Shown: positions 57,245 through 64,000 of the stretch, in pieces | Numbering within the stretch: position 1 is the stretch's first letter | Layout: each line of letters begins with the position of its first letter | NCBI GenBank assembly: GCA_020634975.1 | Contig: JACKAQ010000001.1 | Location: 2,604,001-2,668,000, forward strand | Direction of reading: 5' to 3' | DNA from: JACKAQ01 sp020634975 [NCBI: Calditrichia bacterium] | GTDB taxonomy: Bacteria > Calditrichota > Calditrichia > RBG-13-44-9 | Length of the DNA stretch: 64,000 nucleotides | Notes under the pieces: model-generated | Database searches by the model: none | Told to the model about the DNA's origin: nothing | Seen by the model: the letters and a program-made list of their open reading frames with translations, nothing else | Position numbers and translations under genes: made by a program

Positions 57245-57284
57245 GCTCCCACCTCCGTATGGAGACAGAGACGGAGGCGGGAGC
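57245..57284. repeat. 14-bp imperfect inverted repeat
   Basis: GCTCCCACCTCCGT (57245-57258) pairs with ACGGAGGCGGGAGC (57271-57284), one mismatch, 12-base loop. No T run follows on either strand, so it is not a simple terminator. Purpose unknown. Confidence 0.5.
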
Positions 57285-57557
57285 GCCAAAAAGGGTTCTA
57301 AATCGCGTATCTTTGTGTTCTTTTTATCATCTGAATTCCAAATTAATGTGTTGCGCTAAAAATGCAATCGGGATGTGGCAGACCGGAAAATGCCGGGATA
57401 AAACGGTTAGGAGATGGGATGAAAAAAACCGGAAAATAGCTGCACCGGAAACACTTTTCCGATTTTTTGAGATTTCATATAAGCACTGCGACAAATATCT
57501 GCGCTAAAAAAAATAGAAAATAAAGCAAGAAATGCATTGCAAAACGATTTGCAATGC

Positions 57558-57636
57558 GCGTTTTGAGCGATTTTTCGCTTGACAAACGGCCGGTTTTTCG
57601 CTATTATATAATTCGAAAACGCTCAAAACGCTTATT
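57558..57636 (+). promoter_or_regulatory. Consensus promoter flanked by TTGAGCGWTT operators
   Basis: TTGACA (57579-57584), 17 bases, TATTAT (57602-57607): close to the housekeeping-sigma consensus. Upstream GCGTTTTGAGCGATTTTTCGC (57558-57578) contains TTGAGCGATT (57563-57572). Just after the -10, AAACGCTCAA (57617-57626) is the reverse complement of TTGAGCGTTT and is followed by AACGCTTATT, a partial third copy. The downstream box overlaps the expected start site, suggesting repression. Confidence 0.65.
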
Positions 57637-57662
57637 ATTAACCCAAAGACAACGGGGTGGTT

Positions 57663-59021
57663 ATGAAGCAATATAAAGTAGCAATCATCAGTTCTTCAGT
57701 ATATTCCCAACATTTGGCTTTACTGGCAATGGGGAAAGCTTTCGAAGGGAGAGGGTGTGAGGTTGTTGTTGCATGTAACCGCTCTTTGCAGGGCTCTGTT
57801 GAGGCTCACGGATTGTCATTTTATGCGCTGAGTTTGCACGGCGCCGCGAAAATGGACTGTTCGCCAAAATCCGATCACGCCCTTACCTGCAACGATCGTA
57901 TTCAGCAGCTTATCGATATTACCAAAGAAGGTGCCATCAAAACGCTGATGCACCAGGCCACAGTGCGAACCGAAGCCGGTGCAATGCCGGATGGCAAACA
58001 GATTATTCAGGATATCGCCAAAATGCGCGATATCGAAAAACCGGATATTTGGGTTGTCGAGCAAAACTCGGTTATTTCCCGATTGGCGCTGACGGCGTTA
58101 GAGGAGCCGTTTATCGCGTTTTGCAGCAGTCACCCGTTAACGCTGCCGATGCCCAAAGGTGTTCACGGCGTGCCGTCGTTTTGGCCAAAAGGCATGCGTC
58201 CGCCAAAAGAGGATGTTCGGGTGGTGCGCAAAACCGCTAAAGGTGCTCACAAACGATTCACCCGCCGTTTTAACCAGTTGCAGCGCCGGTTTAACAAAGG
58301 GCTGCCCAAAATGGAAGACGCCCTGCGCCACACATCGCCGATTGCCGTGTTGTTCAACTACCCGAATTTCGGGAATATCGACAACCGGCATATCGATACC
58401 CACCGGATTTACCTCGGTGCCAGCGTGGTGGAAGAAACACTTTCACCGATGTGGCGGGAACGGCTGCAGCAATCCCCGAAATCTGCCCCAAAAATATTGA
58501 TTACATTCGGCACCGTTTTTTCAGAGCGGGTGGACGTTACCGAAGCCTGCATCAAAGCTGCGCGGGCGGAATATCCCAATGCGATGATTGTTGCTGTTGC
58601 CGGTTCGCAAAAAGATAAACTGAAGCATCTGGAAGGTGAAAATATCCACATCGAAAGCTGCATTCCGCAGCGGGCACTCATTCCCCATATGGATATGGTC
58701 ATCCATCACGGCGGCGTGGGCACCTTCACCGAAACGCTGTATTTTGCCAAACCGATGCTGGTGCTGCCGTTTGCCGGCGATCAGTTCAGCGTGGCGTATG
58801 ATACGCAATACAATCACTTTGGCGATGTTGCCGATCCGTCCAATTTGAACGTGGAAGAGTTGCGTGCAAAAATCAAAAAAGTGCTGGAAACCACCGACAA
58901 GTGGTTGCTGGAATTCTGGAGCAAACGGGTTCGCTACGCCGGACCGGAAAATGCGCTGGACCAGCTGCGATTGTTCGATGATCAAAAAATATTCGAACTG
59001 AAAGAGGCTATCAGCGCCTGA
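57663..59021 (+). CDS. UDP-glycosyltransferase-like family 1 enzyme
   Basis: About 452 residues with the GT-B layout of the MGT/UGT group. The C-terminal nucleotide-sugar site is clear: ILITFGTVFSERVDV, then CIPQRALIPHMDMVIHHGGVGTFTETLYFAKPMLVLPFAGDQF (in part: VIHHGGVGTFTETLYF), where HHGG binds UDP. Such enzymes glycosylate lipids, carotenoids or small molecules. ATG at 57663 has GGGG about 5 bases upstream; GTG at 57657 is also possible. It follows the operator-flanked promoter and precedes the desaturase gene, which suggests membrane-lipid or carotenoid modification. Confidence 0.85.
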   Translation: MKQYKVAIISSSVYSQHLALLAMGKAFEGRGCEVVVACNRSLQGSVEAHGLSFYALSLHGAAKMDCSPKSDHALTCNDRIQQLIDITKEGAIKTLMHQATVRTEAGAMPDGKQIIQDIAKMRDIEKPDIWVVEQNSVISRLALTALEEPFIAFCSSHPLTLPMPKGVHGVPSFWPKGMRPPKEDVRVVRKTAKGAHKRFTRRFNQLQRRFNKGLPKMEDALRHTSPIAVLFNYPNFGNIDNRHIDTHRIYLGASVVEETLSPMWRERLQQSPKSAPKILITFGTVFSERVDVTEACIKAARAEYPNAMIVAVAGSQKDKLKHLEGENIHIESCIPQRALIPHMDMVIHHGGVGTFTETLYFAKPMLVLPFAGDQFSVAYDTQYNHFGDVADPSNLNVEELRAKIKKVLETTDKWLLEFWSKRVRYAGPENALDQLRLFDDQKIFELKEAISA

Positions 59022-59050
59022 TATGGAAATTATCCACATTTGGAGCATTT

Positions 59051-59075
59051 AAAAGCCGGGCACTGTCCGGCTTTT
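59051..59075 (+). terminator. Intrinsic terminator after the glycosyltransferase gene
   Basis: AAAAGCCGG (59051-59059) pairs with CCGGCTTTT (59067-59075) and a run of T follows. It separates the glycosyltransferase and desaturase genes, so the desaturase may need read-through or its own promoter in 59080-59180. Confidence 0.85.
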
Positions 59076-59191
59076 TTTTTGCAAAAATTTGCGGATCAAA
59101 AATTGATTTTTTGCGTCAGGATCACTTATATTTGTTAATCTGAAAATTGTCCGATTGTCAAACTACAATCAACCAAACACAGGAGTCGTTG

Positions 59192-60151
59192 ATGAAGGAA
59201 TTCCAACCGGAAAAAGGGGTTGAGAAAAAAGTTGTGGAAAACGAGAAAATCAACTGGCGGGACAGCACCGGATTTATTTTGATCCACATCGCGTGCATCC
59301 TGGTTTTTTGGGCGGGTATCAGTTGGCCTGCAATTATTGCGCTGTTGTTAACTTACGCAATAAGAATGTTTGCGATAACCGGATTTTATCACCGGTATTT
59401 TTCACACCGGTCGTACAAAACATCGCGCTGGTTCCAGTTTGTGATGGCTTTTGTGGGTACCGCAGCCGTGCAAAAAGGGCCACTCTGGTGGGCGGCGCAT
59501 CACCGCCACCACCATCGCCATTCCGATACCGAAGAAGATGTCCATTCGCCGCGAAAAGGTTTTTGGTGGTCGCATGTCGGGTGGATTATGTGTGACAAAT
59601 ACAAATGCACTCACCTCGAACTGGTAAAGGATTTAAAGCGCTTTCCCGAACTGATGTTTGTGGAGCGTTATCACATGATTGCGCCGGTTTCGCTGGCGGT
59701 GATTTTGGGGGGATTGGGCTACACGTTCAACCACTTTTTTCCGCACTGGAACACCTCCGGATTTCAGATGCTGGTGTGGGGATTTTTTATCAGCACAACA
59801 CTGCTGTATCATGGCACGTTTACGGTAAATTCGCTGACGCACGTGTATGGCCGGCGCCGTTTCCGCACCACCGATGACAGCCGCAACAGCCTGCTCATCT
59901 CGCTGATCACGCTCGGCGAAGGCTGGCACAACAATCACCACCGTTTTCCCTCATCCGAACGGCAGGGATTTTACTGGTACGAAATCGATATTTCCCATTA
60001 TTTGCTGCGGGTGATGTCCTGGTTTCGGTTGGTGTGGGATCTCAAAAGACCGCCGGGAAAGGTGTATTCGCCCAAACGGCGATTGTTCAAAAAACCGCCG
60101 GAGCAGTTCCAATACAAAAATCTCGATCCCAAAAAGGGAACGGATGCGTGA
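59192..60151 (+). CDS. Membrane acyl-CoA/acyl-lipid desaturase
   Basis: 319 residues. Three histidine boxes of the membrane fatty-acid desaturases are visible: HRYFSHRSY, HHRHHHRHSD and EGWHNNHH. Four membrane helices flank them. The family introduces a double bond, usually delta-9, into a fatty acyl chain using a diiron centre and O2, so the host can meet oxygen. ATG at 59192 has AGGAG 6 bases upstream; the TTG at 59147 is unlikely. Followed by a hairpin terminator. Confidence 0.93.
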   Translation: MKEFQPEKGVEKKVVENEKINWRDSTGFILIHIACILVFWAGISWPAIIALLLTYAIRMFAITGFYHRYFSHRSYKTSRWFQFVMAFVGTAAVQKGPLWWAAHHRHHHRHSDTEEDVHSPRKGFWWSHVGWIMCDKYKCTHLELVKDLKRFPELMFVERYHMIAPVSLAVILGGLGYTFNHFFPHWNTSGFQMLVWGFFISTTLLYHGTFTVNSLTHVYGRRRFRTTDDSRNSLLISLITLGEGWHNNHHRFPSSERQGFYWYEIDISHYLLRVMSWFRLVWDLKRPPGKVYSPKRRLFKKPPEQFQYKNLDPKKGTDA

Positions 60152-60180
60152 TCTGAAGTTTAATATTTGAAATTTGAAAA

Positions 60181-60214
60181 AAAGAGCGATTACTGTTTGT
60201 GGTAATCGCTCTTT
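60181..60214 (+). terminator. Intrinsic terminator of the desaturase gene
   Basis: AAAGAGCGATTAC (60181-60193) pairs with GTAATCGCTCTTT (60202-60214), 8-base loop, T run after. Confidence 0.92.
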
Positions 60215-60231
60215 TTTTCAGCTATTAGTGC

Positions 60232-60294
60232 TGTCATACCTGCGAAGGCAGGAATCCCCTTATCAACAAAAAGATTCCGGGATAAACCCGGAAT
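60232..60294. repeat. REP-like intergenic element
   Basis: TGTCATACCTGCGAAGGCAG followed by GAATCC has a small hairpin (CCTGC/GCAGG), and ATTCCGGG (60274-60281) pairs with CCCGGAAT (60287-60294). The form resembles the TGTCATTCC-GCGAAGG-GGAATCC family of short dispersed repeats of many bacteria. Only one copy was noticed here. Confidence 0.5.
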
Positions 60295-60366
60295 GCCACA
60301 AAAATCTTCGCGAAAAAGAACTCAACCACTTTCGCATGTTTCGTGTATTTCGTAGGTCAACCTAAG

Positions 60367-63300
60367 CTATTTATCCAATTCATCCGATTCGGAAAACCGC
60401 TCCTGCCCGGACGCAACATCCAGCAATTTTCGCACATCTTTCCGGCACATTCGCCGGAATTCGCAATATGTCCGGCAGCCATCGTCCGTTGGAAAACGGG
60501 TGTGGCGATAACTGCCGACGCGGATTTGCCCGACATAATCGAACAAATAATCGCGGGTGCGAATCAAAATATCGCCAAAGGTGAGCTGGTTGCCGTGCGC
60601 ATCCAAAATATATTTGTTGGGCAGCGCCGCGCGGCTGTTTTTGGCGATGGCAACATTGGCGTCCATATCCGCCAGCACCGGTTTGCGCTGGCAATTTTGC
60701 TGGTCTTTCACCTGATACAGCGCGGTCATCACCGGCGCAACGGAGGGATGTTTGGCAGCCAGTAATTGCTCCATCAGCAGCGCGTACACCGGCAACTGCA
60801 AATCGATGCCCTGCGCCGCTGCCATCGCGCTCGCCGATATGTTGCCGGTTTTGTAATCGAGCAGCAGCGCTTCGTCGTCATCGTTTAAATCGATGCGATC
60901 CACTTTTCCGGTGAGCTTGATCGATTCGCCGTTTTTCTGCAATTCGATTGCCGGAATCGGTGGCAGCAGCGGGTCCTGCTCCGCTTTTCGCCCGGCTTTG
61001 CCGAACGCGACTTCAAAATATTTCGGGAAAAATCCGCTCGCTTCGATCTGCTTTTCTTCTTCGCGGAGAAAAATTTCCCACAAACCGGCGTGCCGTTCGG
61101 AACCGAAATATTTTTCCCGTTCCAACTCGAACAGCAGCCCGGAAAAGGGCATTTTGTCGAATTCCTGTTCCGCGATTTTCCGCAGCAAATTCAAACCGAG
61201 CCACGGTGTCCGGTCGCGTTTTTGGTTGCGCAATTCAACGTAAAACCGGAACAGCGTGCGGTGAACAAATTCGCCGCGCTCCAGCGGTGTCATCCCGGTT
61301 TCCACTTCCTGTTCCTCTTCCAATCGCAGCACATATCGCAGATAAAATTTGATCGGGCAAAACGCGAAGGTTTCCAACCGGGTGATGGAAAATGGTTTTT
61401 CGCCAAATGTGTGTTGCAATTGCGCCACAATTGCCGGGAAATCCGTGAGAATACCTTCGTGCGCCGTAAAATCGCCGCCACGTTTGCGGTGTTCCGTGCG
61501 CACTTTTTGCGCCCAGAGCTGCGCCATTTCCATTTTTTCGGGATCGCCGACGTTGAGTTGCAGCCAGCGTTTCAGCTTCAGTTGGTCGGATTTTCGCACA
61601 CCTTCGGGCATCGCCATTGCCACCTGTTCCGGCAAATCCTGCTGATTTTGCAGCAGTTGCGGCGACGGCAAATGCTTCCGCCAATGCGCGGTGGTCTGGT
61701 CGCGGAGCACATCCAGAAAATTGGAGGGCACCAGCGCCGCCTCTTTTTGGAATCGCGGATAGGTGAACACCAGTTGCGAAACGCCGGAGCTGAGCACCTG
61801 ATAAAACAGGTAGCGATCCTGCGCCAGCAAATCCTCGGTTGCGGCGAGCCCCATCGCATTGCGCTCGTCATCGCTGAAAAACACGTCTTTGGTGAACGGT
61901 CGCGGAAAATCGCCCTCGACCATCCCGCCGAAAATGAGCACGCGCGGCTCCACCGCCAGAATTTCCAGTCGCGGCATAATTTGCAGCCCGAAATTCGACC
62001 ACTCACGCAAATTGTAGGTTGCCTGCGAAACGAGCAGGCTGAGGTAGCCGTGAAATTCCCGCAGCGAGAGCGGCTGCTGCCCGTGCAAATTGGTGACGAT
62101 CCAGCTAAACTGGTCGAGCAATTTGATGAATCGGTTGAACGCCCGGAATTCCTTCTCCTGTTCGGTGGTGCTCAAATGTGGGTTCGCGGATTTATACCAG
62201 CCGAGAAATCCGAGCTTTTCCAGCAGTCCCAAAAAGTGATTCCGGAAATCGTTAACCGATTGTTTTTTATCGAGCTCGTCGAGTTTGGTGAGCAGCTCCT
62301 GCAGCGGAGAAATCGCGGTTTCAAATTCGGTGAGTTGCGCCTGCAGCTTTGGCAAATCGAAATCGTCATCTTCGATGGCAACGGCAATTTGCTGGCGCAG
62401 AAACGCGATGAGCTGTTCCAGATCGTTCTGCCAATCGCCGACAAAATGGGTGATGCGTAACTCCATCGCGATGCGTTTGACGACATCCGCGCTCAATTTT
62501 CGTTCCGGATCGGGACGTAAAAACGGCGATCCGAGCAGTTGTAGCAGTTTTTTCACCTCGAAACGGAGCATCGGCACTTCCAGCAGCAGCAAAAAACTGC
62601 GGATCAGCGGCGACTGGCTGAGCTGAAATCCGGTGGAAAGGTTGTACGGCAGCCCGGTGTCCGGCAGACCGTATCGCGGAAAAATTTCGTGAATCAGCGG
62701 CGCGTATCGTTCCAGCGACGGAAAAGTGATGCCGATGTCGTGCAGCGGAATGCCCTGTTCGAGGTGCAGCCGTTTCACATAGCTGGCGATAAACGCAACC
62801 TCTTGCTGGCGGCTTTGGCAGGGCTGGATGAGCACTTTTTTGCCGAGATCCAGCGGTTCTGGTAGCGATTTCCGGCTGAACAGTTTTTGTTCCCACGGCT
62901 TCGGCGCGTCGTTTTGCAGCACCAGCGGCGCCAGCGATTTCAGCGATTCGAACGCCGCATCCACATGCGAAAATAGCTGCGGATATTCCGGCAAATAATC
63001 CAGTTTGATGTGAATATCCACTTTATCGCGGAGCAGTTCAAAAAAGCGCAGCATCGGCTGGCTGAACAATCCGTAACCGTTGAGATAAATGGCTTTAACG
63101 TGTGGGAAATGTTGTTTCCAGATATTCGGCTGCGCCGCCAGTCGTTCGATGACGTGCTGGATCGCCCCGGCTTCGTCGATCAGCCGGTCACCGAGCGACA
63201 ACTCGAACGCTGCCAGCAGCAGCGAAAAATCCTGGTAGCGGCGATCGCCCTGCACATCTGCCGCTTCGATGAGCAGTTCGGAATTGTAGCCGTATTCGCG

Positions 63301-63702
63301 CAGCTCGCTGATCAGCGCATCCACTTTGCTGACCAATCCGCGCCGTTTGGCGCTGTTCGCCGAGAAAAATTGCAGGTTTTCGCCGCAGCTTTTCAGCGAT
63401 TCTTCGATGAGAAACAGCCGCATCGACTGCGAAACGATTTTTTTAGCACGCGGCAATTTCTGGTAAAATTTCAGCAGGAAATCGTAAAACGTGAAAATCG
63501 GCGGCTCCGCCAGCACGCCGTTTGGCGCAGCGGCAACCAACTGCTCATGAAAATAGCGCACCGCCCGTTTCACCGGCAGCAAATAGACAAAATCATACGC
63601 CAGCGCGTTTTTTCCCGAACCGATCCGCGATAAAATTTCCTTTTTATAGAAATAATATTCGCCTGCCGGTCCGATGGTCAATTTAAAAGTTGGTGTCGCC
63701 AT
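60367..63702 (-). CDS. AddB-like helicase-nuclease subunit with PD-(D/E)XK nuclease
   Basis: 1111 residues. The N-terminal part has a UvrD-like but degenerate helicase fold without a clear Walker A, as in AddB. In the C-terminal nuclease, GKVDRIDL and LLDYKTG give the Asp and Asp-x-Lys of the RecB-type site. Four cysteines that would hold an iron-sulfur cluster are FAFCPIKF and, near the C-terminus, CRTYCEFRRMC. The first spacing there is C-x3-C, not the usual C-x2-C. AddAB processes double-strand breaks for recombination. No addA gene adjoins it: one side is the convergent desaturase, the other a lipocalin-like gene on the same strand. Confidence 0.85.
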   Translation of the reverse strand: MATPTFKLTIGPAGEYYFYKKEILSRIGSGKNALAYDFVYLLPVKRAVRYFHEQLVAAAPNGVLAEPPIFTFYDFLLKFYQKLPRAKKIVSQSMRLFLIEESLKSCGENLQFFSANSAKRRGLVSKVDALISELREYGYNSELLIEAADVQGDRRYQDFSLLLAAFELSLGDRLIDEAGAIQHVIERLAAQPNIWKQHFPHVKAIYLNGYGLFSQPMLRFFELLRDKVDIHIKLDYLPEYPQLFSHVDAAFESLKSLAPLVLQNDAPKPWEQKLFSRKSLPEPLDLGKKVLIQPCQSRQQEVAFIASYVKRLHLEQGIPLHDIGITFPSLERYAPLIHEIFPRYGLPDTGLPYNLSTGFQLSQSPLIRSFLLLLEVPMLRFEVKKLLQLLGSPFLRPDPERKLSADVVKRIAMELRITHFVGDWQNDLEQLIAFLRQQIAVAIEDDDFDLPKLQAQLTEFETAISPLQELLTKLDELDKKQSVNDFRNHFLGLLEKLGFLGWYKSANPHLSTTEQEKEFRAFNRFIKLLDQFSWIVTNLHGQQPLSLREFHGYLSLLVSQATYNLREWSNFGLQIMPRLEILAVEPRVLIFGGMVEGDFPRPFTKDVFFSDDERNAMGLAATEDLLAQDRYLFYQVLSSGVSQLVFTYPRFQKEAALVPSNFLDVLRDQTTAHWRKHLPSPQLLQNQQDLPEQVAMAMPEGVRKSDQLKLKRWLQLNVGDPEKMEMAQLWAQKVRTEHRKRGGDFTAHEGILTDFPAIVAQLQHTFGEKPFSITRLETFAFCPIKFYLRYVLRLEEEQEVETGMTPLERGEFVHRTLFRFYVELRNQKRDRTPWLGLNLLRKIAEQEFDKMPFSGLLFELEREKYFGSERHAGLWEIFLREEEKQIEASGFFPKYFEVAFGKAGRKAEQDPLLPPIPAIELQKNGESIKLTGKVDRIDLNDDDEALLLDYKTGNISASAMAAAQGIDLQLPVYALLMEQLLAAKHPSVAPVMTALYQVKDQQNCQRKPVLADMDANVAIAKNSRAALPNKYILDAHGNQLTFGDILIRTRDYLFDYVGQIRVGSYRHTRFPTDDGCRTYCEFRRMCRKDVRKLLDVASGQERFSESDELDK

Positions 63703-63788
63703 ATTGGGTTGATGGGGTTATGGGTAGATGGGTTTATGTGTTTTATTGCCGCGATATTTGTTTTGGGCGCGTTACCGCAGCGCCCCTA

Positions 63789-63812
63789 CTTTATCCTTCA
63801 CCCTTTATCCTT
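63789..63812. repeat. Second copy of the GGATAAA-type repeat
   Basis: On the minus strand this 24-base tract matches 23 of 24 bases at 27940-27963. It overlaps the stop codon (63805-63807) of the lipocalin-like gene. Confidence 0.5.
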
Positions 63813-64000
63813 TTTCCTTTCCTTCCGCATATCCGGTTAATTCAACGTAGCCATAACCGGAAACCGGTTTGCCATACGCCGTTCCGTCGATTTTTACCGC
63901 GCCTTCCCAATAGCGGATCGCCACGTCCAATTCCTGATTGGCGATGAGAGGGGAAATTTGCAAATCGATGCGCTGTTCCGGCACCTGCAGCCGCCATCCG
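63805..64000 (-). CDS. C-terminal fragment of a CrtC/AttH-like lipocalin-fold protein
   Basis: An open minus-strand frame enters from the right edge and stops at 63805, giving 65 residues. It reads LQVPEQRIDLQISPLIANQE, then YWEGAVKIDG, GKPVSGYGYVELTGY near the end. The YWEGAV and GYVELTGY segments are typical of the C-terminal domain of carotenoid 1,2-hydratase CrtC and AttH-type secreted lipocalin-like proteins. Only the last part is visible, so specificity cannot be called. AddB lies downstream on the same strand. Confidence 0.7.
   Translation of the reverse strand, partial: GWRLQVPEQRIDLQISPLIANQELDVAIRYWEGAVKIDGTAYGKPVSGYGYVELTGYAEGKEKG

Larger units (their letters stand above)
56855..57662. 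other. 808-base intergenic region
   Basis: Between divergent TonB-receptor and glycosyltransferase genes. It contains a two-codon leader frame (56919-56927), a 14-bp hairpin (57245-57284) and the glycosyltransferase promoter (57558-57636), each listed separately. Between 56930 and 57240 it is GC-richer and has short scattered CCGGTGCCGG-type repeats, but no frame I can support as a gene. Confidence 0.6.

Noticed and set aside
1-64000. CRISPR arrays, tRNA or rRNA genes, insertion sequences, prophage
   Set aside because: I read for regularly spaced repeats, cloverleaf motifs, conserved rRNA words and transposase motifs and found none; a systematic tRNA or CRISPR scan was not possible.

Overview
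The window looks like a chromosomal segment of a Gram-negative bacterium of the FCB superphylum, most like Calditrichota or the candidate phylum KSB1. That placement is an inference. It rests on secreted proteins ending in a type IX-like sorting domain with an N-F/Y-PNPFN motif, PorV/FadL-like outer-membrane proteins, a carboxypeptidase-regulatory-domain TonB receptor beside a large secreted partner, a GTP-type PEP carboxykinase, and frequent TTG starts with purine-rich ribosome sites. I saw no rRNA, tRNA, CRISPR array, phage or insertion sequence. Two genes run off the window: a GT-C glycosyltransferase at the left edge and a CrtC/AttH-like lipocalin at the right.

Layout. 1-2.7 kb (minus): two membrane glycosyltransferases. 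3.0-12.3 kb (plus): a HemX/CcsA-like membrane protein, a glutamyl-tRNA-reductase-like domain fused to a sigma-54 activator, a large lipoprotein, a membrane protein, an HtpX-type protease, a glucosaminidase lipoprotein, a glycerophosphodiesterase and a TruC-like pseudouridine synthase. 12.4-17.0 kb (minus): FadL-like porin, a Ser/Arg-tailed lipoprotein and an NtrC-type response regulator. 17.2-28.5 kb: housekeeping and transport genes (metallophosphoesterase, AI-2E family transporter, DUF2283 pair, SNF2 helicase, MATE, histidine kinase, DMT transporter, RNase HI). 28.7-36.1 kb: secreted and surface proteins, including a CotH-like protein and a urea transporter fused to an M23 peptidase. 36.3-38.9 kb (minus): PqqD-like, ATP-grasp and PLP-decarboxylase operon. 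39-45 kb: pckG, a Na+/H+ antiporter and an S9 peptidase. 47-49 kb: a BLUF photoreceptor divergent from an SRPBCC-pdxH pair. 49-57 kb (minus): TonB receptor, large secreted protein, PorV-like protein. 57.6-60.2 kb (plus): glycosyltransferase and fatty-acid desaturase. 60.4-63.7 kb (minus): AddB-like helicase-nuclease.

Best candidates for something new. (1) The 650-residue protein at 3862-5814 covers all three regions of glutamyl-tRNA reductase but has lost the catalytic Cys motif, and it continues into a complete AAA+ sigma-54 activator. It still sits behind a HemX-like gene, the usual neighbour of hemA, so it looks like a tetrapyrrole enzyme turned into a transcriptional sensor. (2) A 10-bp element TTGAGCGWTT occurs five times in three promoter regions: BLUF/SRPBCC-pdxH, an orphan promoter followed by a terminator-like hairpin (possible small RNA), and glycosyltransferase-desaturase. 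This suggests one light- or stress-linked regulon. (3) The PqqD/ATP-grasp/PLP-decarboxylase operon resembles a peptide-modification pathway with no visible precursor.
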